64,000 nt of DNA from the NCBI GenBank assembly GCA_000503195.1, contig AYSC01000008.1, positions 45,243 through 109,242 on the forward strand, in the 5' to 3' direction. Source of the DNA: Blastomonas sp. CACIA14H2 (lineage in GTDB: Bacteria > Pseudomonadota > Alphaproteobacteria > Sphingomonadales > Sphingomonadaceae). The translations under genes were made by a program, and so were the position numbers. Shown piece after piece: positions 16,101 to 25,454 of this stretch; the stretch's first letter is position 1; each line of letters begins with the position of its first letter. Below the pieces are notes generated by a model, which was not told the DNA's origin, did not search any database, and saw only the letters and a program-made list of their open reading frames with translations.

Positions 16101-18008
16101 TTATTCCCGGCCGTTGCCGGGCTTGGCGCGGGTCTCCATGCGGCTCTGGTCGAAGATCGCCACCGATGGGGAATAGGTGCCGGTGAGTTTCAACAGCAGA
16201 TACTTGCCAGCACTGGCCAGATAGACCCGTTCATCGTCGGCCGCCAGTCTTGCCGCATCGATGGCGGGCTGGGCCAGATCACCGACAAACGTCAGTGCAT
16301 TGAGCGCGTGCAAGCGGATTTGCCACGGATGGGCAGGATCGCACAGCGCAATGAGCGCCGGAATGGCCGTCTCGGCCTGGCCGAGCCTGGCCAGCGCTTC
16401 GCTCAACTGAATGCGGACATGCGGCGAGCGTTCGGTCGCGAGATGATCCAGCATCGCCTGCTGCACCGGTCGTGCGTCCTGCCCCTGTATGACCAGCCCC
16501 ATCGCGCCCCAGTACCGGATCACCTCGACCGGGCTTTCCAATGCTGCGCGCAGCCGGGGCAGCGCCTTGGTGCCGCCCGCAGCAGCGATGCGCGCGAGCG
16601 CCATCACATCCTCAAGCGGATAAAGCTTCGGGTCGCGGGATTCGATCCACCCTTCGCCAGCCATCGCCTCGGGCAGGAAGCCGTTGTCGTGGATCGCGAC
16701 CATGTGTTCGTCGAGCACGTCGCTGAAATGGGCGAGGATGCTGCGATGCGCCGGATCGCGCGCCAGATCGCGAACCTCGTGCGGGTCGGCCGCAAGGTCG
16801 TACAGTTCTTCGAACGGTTTGGTCCCGAAGAAGCGATCCTGCACGGCGTTGAGCCTGCCGTCGAGATGAGCCTGCTCCCATTCCTGATAGCCTTTTGCCA
16901 GCCATTCGAACGCCTGATGCTGACCCCATGGCCGGTGCGGCATGTAATTGCGAATATAGCGCCATCGCCCGTCGGTCACGGTGCGCTGGAAATCGATCCG
17001 CTCATCCATCCGGTTGCGCATTCCGAAGGCATAACGCTGCGGCCGGGCGTTCGCGCCGAGAAATGGGGTCCCGCGCATCTGCTGCGGCTGGGCGGCACCG
17101 GCCAGCGAGAGCACGGTGGGGGCCAGATCGATGAAGCTGACCGGTGTCGCGATCTCGCTACCGGGTGGCTGGGGCATGAGGTGCCGCCATTTGGGCGGAA
17201 CATAGACCACCATCGCGCAGCGCAGCCCTTCCTCGTAGCAATAGCGCTTCGACCGGCCGAGCACGCCGCCATTGTCGGAATAGTAGAAGACGATGGTGTC
17301 CTCGGCCAAGCCGTCCGCTTCCAGTTCGGCGAGCCGTTCGGCCAACTGGCCGTCCATTTTCTCCATCAGGTTGTAATAGCTGGCGAAATCCTGCCGGATG
17401 CCCGGTGTATCGGGCAGAAAGGGCGGGACCTTCACCATATCGGGCGACACCCGGCCAGGGGTCGGCTCGAACAGGCGTATTTCGTGGGTCGTTTCGTGGT
17501 TGAACACCGCCATGAAAGGCTGATCGCTTGCCGGGCGTGCGCGCCAGTGCGCGGTCTTGCCCTGGATATCCCAGATCGCATCGGCATCGACGTTGCAGTT
17601 ATAATCGGTCTTCGCGTTGTTGGTGCAGAAGTAACCGGCCGCTCGCATCAGTTCGGGATAGGTCCGGAAATCCTTGGGCAGCGTGGCGACGGCGCGCATC
17701 TGGTTCGCGGGGGCGCAGCTTTCGGGATACACTCCGGTCAGAATCCCGAACCGCGACGGCGCGCATACCGGAGCATTCGAATACACGTTCCGGAACAGCA
17801 GGCCCTTTTGCGCCAGGGCGTCGATTGTCGGCGTATGCGCCAGTTCGTCGCCATAGGCACCGATGAGCGGATTGTTGTCCTCGCTGACGATCCACAGAAT
17901 ATTGGGGCGGTCAGGCTTGCCGGCCTTGGCGAGCGCCGGCGAGCGCGCAGCCACGGCAAGGCCGGCGGCCGAACCCAGGACCGACCGGCGGGAGATGCGA
18001 TCCGTCAT
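16101..18008 (-). CDS. Sulfatase with C-terminal HEAT-like repeats (Tat-exported)
   Basis: This 635-residue type I sulfatase carries the formylglycine motif C82-APSR (NAPVCAPSRFGILTG), a metal-binding SEDN near residue 43, and YYSDNGGVLGRSK in the middle. The N-terminus has a twin-arginine signal (ISRRSVLG). The last ~150 residues, beyond the usual sulfatase end (ELYDLAADPHEVRDLA), form alpha-helical HEAT-like repeats (LPRLRAALESPVEVIRYWGAMGL, LSEALARLGQAETAIPALIAL, ALNALTFVG). Such tails occur on some sulfatases of polysaccharide loci. The ATG overlaps the preceding sulfatase stop by one base (TGATG). The substrate is unknown; carbohydrate sulfate is likely from the context. Confidence 0.92.
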   Translation of the reverse strand: MTDRISRRSVLGSAAGLAVAARSPALAKAGKPDRPNILWIVSEDNNPLIGAYGDELAHTPTIDALAQKGLLFRNVYSNAPVCAPSRFGILTGVYPESCAPANQMRAVATLPKDFRTYPELMRAAGYFCTNNAKTDYNCNVDADAIWDIQGKTAHWRARPASDQPFMAVFNHETTHEIRLFEPTPGRVSPDMVKVPPFLPDTPGIRQDFASYYNLMEKMDGQLAERLAELEADGLAEDTIVFYYSDNGGVLGRSKRYCYEEGLRCAMVVYVPPKWRHLMPQPPGSEIATPVSFIDLAPTVLSLAGAAQPQQMRGTPFLGANARPQRYAFGMRNRMDERIDFQRTVTDGRWRYIRNYMPHRPWGQHQAFEWLAKGYQEWEQAHLDGRLNAVQDRFFGTKPFEELYDLAADPHEVRDLARDPAHRSILAHFSDVLDEHMVAIHDNGFLPEAMAGEGWIESRDPKLYPLEDVMALARIAAAGGTKALPRLRAALESPVEVIRYWGAMGLVIQGQDARPVQQAMLDHLATERSPHVRIQLSEALARLGQAETAIPALIALCDPAHPWQIRLHALNALTFVGDLAQPAIDAARLAADDERVYLASAGKYLLLKLTGTYSPSVAIFDQSRMETRAKPGNGRE

Positions 18009-19747
18009 CAGTTGCTGGGTCCTTCGACCTGACGCGTCAGCTCTTCCCTCAACGGCGGCGTACGGACCAGCGGTCTTCCTTCGGCTTGCGCCTTCAGCTT
18101 CGCGGGGCTGTCGGGCATGATCGGGTCGAGCCGGTCGCTGGGGTTGGGTTTCACATACCATTCGGCAGGGAAATCGGCGGCGCGCTTGCCGTCGATGTCG
18201 CGGCGGACCGCGCCGATCGAGAGGCGTGCGCCATAGGGGATGACATGGCGGCCGTTGCGATCCGCCAGCTGCTCGTACAAGGCCAGGCGCAGCTCCTGCT
18301 TCTTCGCCGCCCAGCCAGGCTCGTTGACGAGGTTGCGCATTTCATCCGGGTCGGAGTTGAGATCATAGAGCTCGTCGGTATCCCAGACACCATAGTACTG
18401 GATGTATTTCACGCCATCGCGTTCGATCGCGAACGTGCCCGGAGTCATCGGGAAATTGTACTCCCAATAATATTCGTACACGAAATCGCCGGGTTTCCAG
18501 TCCTTCGGAGACTGTTTGCCCGACCATAGGTCCCACGCGCTCTTGCCTTCGAACTGCGGGGGCAGGGACGCTCCGGCCACAGTGAGAAAGGTAGGCGCGA
18601 AGTCGAGATTGCGGATGCGGCCTTCGTTGACCGTGCCGGCCGGGACCGTGCCGGGCTCCCAAACCACCAGTGGTACGCGAACGGATGGCTGATAGGCGTT
18701 GCGCTTGTCGATCAGTCCGTGCTCGCCGATCATATAGCCATTGTCGGAGGTGAAGACGACCAGGGTGTCCTTGTCGAGCTTGTGCTGGCGCAGATATTCC
18801 ATGATGCGACCGACGCTGTCGTCGATCGCCGACAATGTGCCGTAATAATATTTGAGATATTCGGTCATCGGGACGTCGGCATTGTAGAAGAAGTCGATGC
18901 CGTGCCAGCTGTTGCGCTGGTTGCGGACCCAGACGGGCTTGCCCTCGTTGTTCTGCGGCGTATCCGCTGCGCTTGCCGGCAGCGTGAATTGCGTTGCGTC
19001 ATATTGATGCGCATGGCGCGGTGGCGGCAGCGGATCGGAATGCACGCCCTTGTGGCTGAGATAGAGGAAGAACGGCTTGCTCGGATCGCGTTCCCTGGTC
19101 AGCCAGTTCATCGCATAGTCTGTCAGCTCATCGGTGATATAGCCCTTTTGCGGAACCACCTTGCCGTCGACGTTGAGGTTGGGCGAACCGTGAGCGGTTT
19201 CCACCTTTGCCGGCCAGTAATTGCCTTGCCCCTTGAAGCTTACCCACTTGTCGAAGCCCGGACGCGGGCTGTCGGCCGAACTGCCCATATGCCATTTGCC
19301 GACGAATGCAGTGCTATAGCCTGCCTGTTGCAGATAGCTCGGAAAGTAGGTGAGCCCTGCCTCGGTCCCGTCATTGTTGTCGACGATGCCATGGTTGCGG
19401 GCCGTCTGGCCGGTCAGGATCGTGGCCCGGCTCGGGCTGCACAGCGACGACGTGACCACGGCATTCGGAAAGTAGCTGCCTTCCTTCGCCATTCGGTCGA
19501 TATGCGGGGTCTTCACCACGCCCGGCTGGAGGAAGCCCAGACCATCGAACCGCAGGTCATCGACCAGGATGAAGATGATGTTGCGCGGGCGTTGCTGCTG
19601 CGGCTGCTGATCCTGCGCGACACGCTGCGCTTCGGACTTCGGCGCAGCCATGCCGGGGGCGGCTGGCGACAGGGCGCATGCGATGAAGCAGGCCGCGCCC
19701 ATCATCGCCCGGCCCAGCGTTGTACCGCGTTTCGCTTGTCCTGACAC
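18008..19747 (-). CDS. Sulfatase (secreted)
   Basis: A type I sulfatase of about 579 residues with the formylglycine motif C103-SPSR (SSLCSPSRATILTG), a metal-binding LVDDLRFDG and the middle motif VFTSDNGYMIGEHGLIDKRNAY. It resembles the N-acetylglucosamine/mucin-desulfating and heparan-type bacterial sulfatases, a guess based on overall pattern. A hydrophobic signal peptide ends near MAAPKS. The GTG at 19747 is chosen because AGAGGA lies seven bases upstream; the in-frame ATG at 19774 has no ribosome-binding site. It is the second sulfatase of the operon and is translationally coupled to the next. Confidence 0.92.
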   Translation of the reverse strand: MSGQAKRGTTLGRAMMGAACFIACALSPAAPGMAAPKSEAQRVAQDQQPQQQRPRNIIFILVDDLRFDGLGFLQPGVVKTPHIDRMAKEGSYFPNAVVTSSLCSPSRATILTGQTARNHGIVDNNDGTEAGLTYFPSYLQQAGYSTAFVGKWHMGSSADSPRPGFDKWVSFKGQGNYWPAKVETAHGSPNLNVDGKVVPQKGYITDELTDYAMNWLTRERDPSKPFFLYLSHKGVHSDPLPPPRHAHQYDATQFTLPASAADTPQNNEGKPVWVRNQRNSWHGIDFFYNADVPMTEYLKYYYGTLSAIDDSVGRIMEYLRQHKLDKDTLVVFTSDNGYMIGEHGLIDKRNAYQPSVRVPLVVWEPGTVPAGTVNEGRIRNLDFAPTFLTVAGASLPPQFEGKSAWDLWSGKQSPKDWKPGDFVYEYYWEYNFPMTPGTFAIERDGVKYIQYYGVWDTDELYDLNSDPDEMRNLVNEPGWAAKKQELRLALYEQLADRNGRHVIPYGARLSIGAVRRDIDGKRAADFPAEWYVKPNPSDRLDPIMPDSPAKLKAQAEGRPLVRTPPLREELTRQVEGPSN

Positions 19748-19843
19748 GATCCGGTCCTCTTTATCAAAGCTCATGATTCTGTTCTGCCATGAGGCTGGAA
19801 CGCCGCGCCCGCCCAAGGGGGCTGCCGGCCCTCGCGCCGTTTC

Positions 19844-21331
19844 TCAATACACCATCTCGGTCTCACGACCGTTCACCTTCACCTTGCGCGTCAGGTGAAG
19901 CTCCCACAGCGGGGCGGGAAGCGACTTGCGGAACTTCTCCAGCGCATCGCCGAGTTGTTTGGCCGTCGCCGGGTCTGCCGCGCTGAGATCCTTGGTCTCC
20001 GTAGGATCGCCCTTGAGGTCATAAAGGTACGATTGCTTCCAGTCGTGCGACACCCAGAATTTCTTGCTTCCCAGACGTGCGGCATAGACCGGTTCCTGTC
20101 CCCAGATGAGCAGGCGGTCCGGTTGCGGTCGTTGCGCGGTCGCGACCAGATCATGCCCTTCCAGCTCCGTCGGGACCGGCTGGCCGGGATCGGCGGCGCG
20201 CAGCACGGTGGCCGCGATGTCGATCGAGGACACGGGGCTGGCGCTGATGCCGCGGCTTTTCATCCCCCTGGGCCAGGACAGAATGAAGGGCACGCGGGTC
20301 CCGCCTTCGAGATAGGTGAACTTGCCCGCACCCCAGGGGTGATCGGGATTGCAGAAGCCGAAACGGTGCGGGCAGCCATTGTCCGACAGGAAGACCACCA
20401 TCGTGTTGTCGCGCACGCCATTGCGCTCGAGCGTGTCGAGTATCTCGCCGACGCCGTCGTCCATGGCCGCGATCATCGCGACATAGGTTCGCCGGACGGG
20501 GTCCTGGATATGGGCAAACCGATCGTAATAGACCTTCGGCACCTGAAGCGGCCAATGCGGCGCGTTGTAGGCGACATAGGCGAAAAAGGGCTGGTCCTTG
20601 CGCGCCGCCGAGCGATCGATGAAATCGACCGTCCGGTCGGTGATCTGGTTCGTCAGGTAGCGGGTGAAGTCATCGGCATCGCGCGCCTCGGGTCCTTCGA
20701 CCATGGCCTGGTTGCCGATGCGTGGGCCGATCTCATATTTGTCCTGCTCGGTCGGGGTCGTGACGATGCCGGGGGTCGCGGGATCGACATAATTCGTTTC
20801 GCCCGCCAGAAAGCCGAAGAACTCATCGAAGCCGCGCCGGGTCGGATAGAATTGCGGCTCTGACCCAAGATGCCATTTGCCGAAAGCCGCCGTGCGATAG
20901 CCGAGCGGGCGAAGCCTGTCGGCGAGCGTCTTCTGATCGACCGGCAGACCGGCGCCCGGATCGCCCTTGTCGTTGATGTTGTAGGTAAAGCCGAAGCGTT
21001 GCGGCAGCTTGCCGGTCAGCAGCGCCGCACGGCTGACCGCGCACACCGACGCGGCGACATAGCCGTCGGAAAAGGCGACGCCATCTCGCGCGATCCGGTC
21101 GATATTGGGGGTGGGAACATCGGATCGACCAAAGGTCGATACATCCGCCCAATCGAGGTCATCGACCAGGATCACCACGACATTGGGCCGGCCCTTCGCG
21201 ATCGGCGCTGAAGCGGTTGCGCCGATGTCGCGCTGCGGCGCAGGGCCAAGCGGCGCTGGCCCGGCCATGCAGGCCGTCAGCGACGTGGCAAGCGCAAGCG
21301 CGGCAAAAGTGCGATGGGATCTTCGAAACAT
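19844..21331 (-). CDS. Sulfatase-family lipoprotein with atypical CAVSR motif
   Basis: The 495-residue product starts with a lipoprotein signal (ALATSLTAC, lipidated Cys21) and has the sulfatase core: VVILVDDLDW, ASVCAVSRAALLTGKLPQRFG, GKWHLGSEP, VFLSDNGCPHRFG and LIWGQEPVYAAR. The formylglycine motif reads C97-A-V-S-R101, with Val where CxPxR or CxAxR is expected, confirmed from the codons tgc gcg gtc agc cgt. All other catalytic and metal-binding signatures look normal. Either the local FGE accepts this variant or maturation is poor. It lies 20 nt downstream of the MFS gene, in the same operon. Confidence 0.9.
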   Translation of the reverse strand: MFRRSHRTFAALALATSLTACMAGPAPLGPAPQRDIGATASAPIAKGRPNVVVILVDDLDWADVSTFGRSDVPTPNIDRIARDGVAFSDGYVAASVCAVSRAALLTGKLPQRFGFTYNINDKGDPGAGLPVDQKTLADRLRPLGYRTAAFGKWHLGSEPQFYPTRRGFDEFFGFLAGETNYVDPATPGIVTTPTEQDKYEIGPRIGNQAMVEGPEARDADDFTRYLTNQITDRTVDFIDRSAARKDQPFFAYVAYNAPHWPLQVPKVYYDRFAHIQDPVRRTYVAMIAAMDDGVGEILDTLERNGVRDNTMVVFLSDNGCPHRFGFCNPDHPWGAGKFTYLEGGTRVPFILSWPRGMKSRGISASPVSSIDIAATVLRAADPGQPVPTELEGHDLVATAQRPQPDRLLIWGQEPVYAARLGSKKFWVSHDWKQSYLYDLKGDPTETKDLSAADPATAKQLGDALEKFRKSLPAPLWELHLTRKVKVNGRETEMVY

Positions 21332-21351
21332 GACGGAAGAGGTTCCCTCTA

Positions 21352-22686
21352 TCAGGCAAGCGAGCTTTTCAGGATCGGCGTGCCGATCGCGCGGCTGTAT
21401 CCGCGCAGGCCCAGCAGCAGCGCCAGTACCGACAGCGGGGAGGCAATCGCGCAGACAAGGGTTATCGCGTCGGGAAGCGATTGCGGATCGGCATACCAGT
21501 AATCCGTCACCAGCGCGATCGCGACCGGCCCGCCGGCGGCACCGATCAGGTTGACCATCAACATATAGCCCGCCGACACCGAAGCGCGCATTCGGTTCGG
21601 GGTGATTTCCTGCAATGCCGCAAGGCCGCCGCCGAAATTGAAGCCGGCCAGGAAGTTCATCAGCCCGATCAGCGTCAGCGACAGGGCCGCGCTCGGCATC
21701 TGGGGGAACAGGATGGTCACGGGAATCAGGCTGACGAAACCGAACAGCGCGGCATAGAGATTCCCGCGCTCGATGCCGCGGCGGCGCAACGCGGTTGCGG
21801 CAAATCCGCCGGTCAGCGTTCCGCCCACGCCGCATATTGCCGTGATCGCGCCATAGGCCAGGCCGATTTCGGCGGTCGTAAGCCCGAACTTGCGCTCGAG
21901 AAATGCCGGAATCCAGGCACCGGTCGCATTGCCGACCAGAATCATCAGCGCGAAGCCGAAGCTGATCCCGACATAGGCCTGCCAATGCTGTCCGATATGC
22001 GTGAAAACGGCCGAAAAGGGCGGGCTGGGCTCGCTGCCACCTTCGCCCATTCTGGCCGGCTCGCGAACCAGCAGCATCAGTCCCGACAGCAGCAGGCCGG
22101 GCAGTCCCAGCATCAGAAAGACCAGATGCCATCCCTTGACCGCGCCGATCAGCGGCAACTGCACGATGCTGGCCGGCGGCACCACGCTGGCAATGAATCC
22201 ACCGAGGAGCAGGGCCGAAGCACCGCCGACATATATCCCCATCTGGTACACGCCCATGGCGGCCGGGAGGCGATCCTTGGGGAAATAATCGGCCAGGATC
22301 GAATAGGCCGCGGGGCTGAGCCCGCCTTCGCCGGCACCGACGCCGACGCGGGCGATGAACAGGGTGGCAAAGCTGCGGGCGACCCCGCACAGGGCTGTCG
22401 CCAGACTCCAGATGAAGATGGCGGCGACGACGATGTTGCGGCGGTTGGCCCGATCGGCGAGCCGCGCGACGGGTATCCCGACCAGGACATAGAACATCGT
22501 GAAGCTGAGGCCATAAAGCAGGCTCATGGCCGTGTCGCTGACCTGAAGATCGTTCTTGATGGGCTCGACCAGAAGCGCCAGAGCCTGGCGATCGACAAAG
22601 GCGAGCGTATTGGCAGCGGCAAGCATGGCGGCCGCAAACCAAGCGCGACTGGGCGAGGGCCATTGGTCCCCTGTTGTCGCAACCAT
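21352..22686 (-). CDS. MFS permease (first gene of the sulfatase operon)
   Basis: A 444-residue twelve-helix MFS protein. Helix 1 is followed by FVDRQALALLVEPIKNDL, the loop after helix 2 by RLADRANRRNIV, and helices 4-5 by GAGEGGLSPAAYSILADYFP; this is the spinster-like branch common in sphingomonads. The ATG is chosen because GGGAGAGG lies just upstream. Its promoter region holds TTGACA and a LacI-type operator about 20 bases before the start, so it opens a nine-gene operon that runs to the ThuA gene. From its position it probably imports the sugar or aglycone freed in the periplasm. Confidence 0.9.
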   Translation of the reverse strand: MVATTGDQWPSPSRAWFAAAMLAAANTLAFVDRQALALLVEPIKNDLQVSDTAMSLLYGLSFTMFYVLVGIPVARLADRANRRNIVVAAIFIWSLATALCGVARSFATLFIARVGVGAGEGGLSPAAYSILADYFPKDRLPAAMGVYQMGIYVGGASALLLGGFIASVVPPASIVQLPLIGAVKGWHLVFLMLGLPGLLLSGLMLLVREPARMGEGGSEPSPPFSAVFTHIGQHWQAYVGISFGFALMILVGNATGAWIPAFLERKFGLTTAEIGLAYGAITAICGVGGTLTGGFAATALRRRGIERGNLYAALFGFVSLIPVTILFPQMPSAALSLTLIGLMNFLAGFNFGGGLAALQEITPNRMRASVSAGYMLMVNLIGAAGGPVAIALVTDYWYADPQSLPDAITLVCAIASPLSVLALLLGLRGYSRAIGTPILKSSLA

Positions 22687-22705
22687 GATGCCTCTCCCTG
22701 TTATC

Positions 22706-22742
22706 TTTAACGCTACAAAGCAGCATCGCCGCAGCCTGTCAA
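22706..22742 (-). promoter_or_regulatory. Promoter of the MFS/sulfatase operon with LacI-type operator (site A)
   Basis: On the minus strand TTGACA (22742-22737) is followed after 17 bp by TTTGTA, and the operator-like 12-mer TTTAACGCTACA (plus-strand reading, 22706-22717) overlaps this -10 region. The motif matches sites B and C (consensus TNTARCGCTAMA, central CG) and has the form of LacI-family operators. Confidence 0.6.
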
Positions 22743-22872
22743 CATGCCTCGTAACGCGGTCGGGCTTGGCAATCATGTCAGGGCCCCATCAAACGCAGGC
22801 GACCTATCGCGCGGGCGATAAGCAGGTTGGCGCCGCGCGCTCCGCACGGCGGCATCCAACCAAATTTCGCTG

Positions 22873-22907
22873 TTGACACACGCAACAAAAAGTAATTTAG
22901 CGTTACA
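22873..22907 (+). promoter_or_regulatory. Promoter of the TonB receptor gene with LacI-type operator (site B)
   Basis: TTGACA (22873-22878) is followed after exactly 17 bp by TTTAGCGTTACA (22896-22907), whose reverse complement TGTAACGCTAAA matches the operator consensus. The arrangement mirrors that of the divergent MFS promoter, with the operator starting at the -10 position, so one repressor could silence both arms. Confidence 0.6.
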
Positions 22908-22974
22908 TCAACAACGGACTCGGCAGCGCTGGTCGCGCGGTCGGGGAAGAGCAGAAGCAGGAGAGGGGACTCAC

Positions 22975-25350
22975 ATGCACATCCGGAATCTGGCGAAATT
23001 TTCCGCAACATCCATCTTGGCCCTGGGGGTAGCCCTGGGCGCATCCCCGGCCTTGGCGCAAGAGCAGGCCGAGTCGGAAATCCAGCCCGGCGAGATCGTC
23101 GTTACCGCGCAGAAGCGCGAGGAGCGACTGCAGGATGTCCCGCTGGCGGTGACGGCCGTGAGCGCCGAAACGCTGACCACCCGCCAGATCAATGATACCA
23201 ACTCGCTGGTCCTGGCGGTTCCGTCGCTTTCCTTCCAGCAGGGTGCGAACCCCGCCAACACGAGCTTCCGCATTCGCGGCGTGGGCACCGCGTTGTTCGG
23301 TCAGGGTGTCGAGCCTTCGGTGTCGGTCGTGGTCGATGGCGTCGTCGCGGTCCGGTCTGCCCAGGGCTTTTCGGAGCTCGCCGATATCGAGCAGGTCGAA
23401 GTGCTGCGCGGACCGCAAGGGACGCTGTTCGGCAAGAATGCTTCGGCCGGCGTGATCAGCGTGACCACCGCCCGTCCGACCCGCGACTTCGAGGGCAAGG
23501 GCGAGATCACCATTGCCGAGCATAACGAATACCGCGCCCGCGGCACCGTTTCGGGCCCGATTACGGACACCCTGCGCGCACGCGTGTCGGGCTTCTACAG
23601 CGATGTCCAGGGGATCACCCGCAATATTGGCACCAATGAATGGGTCAACGGAACCAAGAACTGGGGTATCCGCGGCAAGCTCGAGTGGGAAGCTGCCAGC
23701 AATCTGACCTTCCTGCTGATGGGCGAGTATCGCGAAACCGATTCGAACTGCTGCGCATCGACGCTGATCGATATCCGCAATCCGCTTCTGCAGACGGTCG
23801 TGGGGCCCATCCGGGCGACACGCCGCAACCGCCAGATCAACGAGGACACCAACACCTTCTCGAACAGCAGCGCGCAGACCTATTCGCTTCAGGCCGACTG
23901 GGACCTGGGTGCGGCGACGGTGACGTCGATCAGCGCCTATCAGAAGTTCAATCTGGACGTGAACCAGCCTATCGACCGCATCAACGCGCCCGCGCCCATC
24001 TTTCTCGGCTCTGCCGCCGTCGCGCCCTATACCTTCTGGAACCAGAATGGTGGCCAGGTCGATCTGGACGCCTGGTCGCAGGAACTGCGCATCGCCAACG
24101 ATGGCACGTCCGATCTGAACTATGTGTTCGGTGCGTTCTACATGCACAGCGATATCCTGCGGCCCTTCGCGCGCCGCCGGGCACGCTGCACCGCCGGCAT
24201 CGTGGGCCAGCCCTGCGCGACCGCCAACATCGCCTGGCAGTCGGCTGCCAGCCAGATCCGCCTGAAGCAGGACAATATCGCCGCCTTCGGCCAGATCGAT
24301 TATCGCATCGTCGGCGGCCTGCGCGCCATCGCTGGGATTCGCGTGCAATACGAGACCGGCACCAACAGCGGCTTCCGGATCGCTCCCATCGTCGCGGGCG
24401 ATGCCATCTTCCCGGGCAACCCGCCCCGGAGCGGCAGCTTCACGGCCAGCGACACCGCGGTCACCGGCAAGGCCGGCCTGCAGTACGAATTCAGCCGCAA
24501 TGCCCAGGTCTATGGCACCTATACGCGCGGCTACAAGGGGCTGGGCTATGAAATGGAAATCGCTGCCGATCTGTCCAATCAGCGGGCCATTCAGCCCGAG
24601 CATGTCGATGCCTATGAAATTGGTTTCAAGGGCAGCACCATCGACCGGACGCTGAGCCTTTCGGCCGCCCTGTTCCAGGCCGATTATTCGAACTTGCAGG
24701 TGCAGGCCAACCGCACCAATCCTGCAACGGGCGAAACCCGCTTCGAAACAACCAATGCAGGCTCCTCGCGCACGCGCGGTTTCGAACTGGAAGCGGTCTT
24801 GCGGCCGTCGGACTCGTTCTCCGTCAATGCCGCCGTCACCTATTCGCAATCTCGCGTCGACGTGGATGGGCTCAATTGCGCGCTGCAGTTGCAGGCCGCC
24901 GCGCCGGTGCTGACCGGCATGCCGATCAATATCTGCTACCGGCCGACTGCGGGGGCGACGCCGACGCAGAATCTGCGCGGTCGTCCGCTTCAGGCGAGCC
25001 CCGATTGGCGCATCAACATCACGCCTCGCTATGATTACGAGGGCGACAATTTCAACGCCTTCGCACAATTCAGCGTGAACTTCACCAGCGCGCAGAATTT
25101 CACGTCCGAACTCGATCCGCTGGCGGTTCAGCCTGCCTATACGCTGGTGGATGCGACTGTCGGCGTATCGACATCGGATCGGCGTTATGGTCTCTCGGTA
25201 TTTGTCAGGAACCTGTTCGACACGAACTATCTGACCAATATCGGCCACAATTCGCTCATGGCCACCGTCGCCAACCCGTTCGACCTAGTCGCTACCTACA
25301 ACAAGGACAGCAGCCGCTTCTTCGGCGCGACCTTTACGGCTCGCTTCTGA
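22975..25350 (+). CDS. TonB-dependent receptor (sulfatase locus)
   Basis: The 791-residue outer-membrane receptor has a signal peptide (cleavage after PALA, residue 28), then EIVVTAQKREERLQDVPLAVT leading into the plug (FRIRGVGT, DIEQVEVLRGPQGTLFGKNASAGVISV) and a 22-strand-type barrel ending in ATFTARF. The ATG with GGAGAGGGG upstream is preferred over upstream in-frame codons. It should import oligosaccharides or other products too big for porins, energised by TonB. It is divergent from the MFS/sulfatase operon, shares its operator motif, and is followed by a terminator-like hairpin. Confidence 0.93.
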   Translation: MHIRNLAKFSATSILALGVALGASPALAQEQAESEIQPGEIVVTAQKREERLQDVPLAVTAVSAETLTTRQINDTNSLVLAVPSLSFQQGANPANTSFRIRGVGTALFGQGVEPSVSVVVDGVVAVRSAQGFSELADIEQVEVLRGPQGTLFGKNASAGVISVTTARPTRDFEGKGEITIAEHNEYRARGTVSGPITDTLRARVSGFYSDVQGITRNIGTNEWVNGTKNWGIRGKLEWEAASNLTFLLMGEYRETDSNCCASTLIDIRNPLLQTVVGPIRATRRNRQINEDTNTFSNSSAQTYSLQADWDLGAATVTSISAYQKFNLDVNQPIDRINAPAPIFLGSAAVAPYTFWNQNGGQVDLDAWSQELRIANDGTSDLNYVFGAFYMHSDILRPFARRRARCTAGIVGQPCATANIAWQSAASQIRLKQDNIAAFGQIDYRIVGGLRAIAGIRVQYETGTNSGFRIAPIVAGDAIFPGNPPRSGSFTASDTAVTGKAGLQYEFSRNAQVYGTYTRGYKGLGYEMEIAADLSNQRAIQPEHVDAYEIGFKGSTIDRTLSLSAALFQADYSNLQVQANRTNPATGETRFETTNAGSSRTRGFELEAVLRPSDSFSVNAAVTYSQSRVDVDGLNCALQLQAAAPVLTGMPINICYRPTAGATPTQNLRGRPLQASPDWRINITPRYDYEGDNFNAFAQFSVNFTSAQNFTSELDPLAVQPAYTLVDATVGVSTSDRRYGLSVFVRNLFDTNYLTNIGHNSLMATVANPFDLVATYNKDSSRFFGATFTARF

Positions 25351-25357
25351 TCCTCGA

Positions 25358-25383
25358 GGGAGCCGCGCGGTCGCGCGGCTCCC
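25358..25383 (+). terminator. Terminator-like hairpin after the TonB receptor
   Basis: A 12-bp perfect stem (GGGAGCCGCGCG with CGCGCGGCTCCC) around a 2-nt centre starts 8 bases after the receptor stop. It lacks a U tract, so it may attenuate rather than end transcription and set the receptor level above that of the downstream enzymes. Confidence 0.6.
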
Positions 25384-25403
25384 GAGCTACTGGTAAGGGT
25401 ATC

Positions 25404-25454
25404 ATGATCCTCGTTTCGAACCGGACCGGTCACTTGCTGCGAGCTGCGGGATGA
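25404..25454 (+). CDS. Possible 16-codon leader ORF coupled to the GH3 gene
   Basis: An ATG with TAAGGG six bases upstream opens a 16-codon frame (MILVSNRTGHLLRAAG) whose TGA overlaps the GH3 start codon as ATGA. The GH3 start has no ribosome-binding site of its own, so this mini-ORF could feed ribosomes to it. The peptide has no recognised family; conservation would be the test. Confidence 0.35.
   Translation: MILVSNRTGHLLRAAG

Noticed and set aside
22903..25248. Long antisense frame across the TonB receptor
   Set aside because: Shadow of a clear receptor gene; Asp/Arg-rich without domains.
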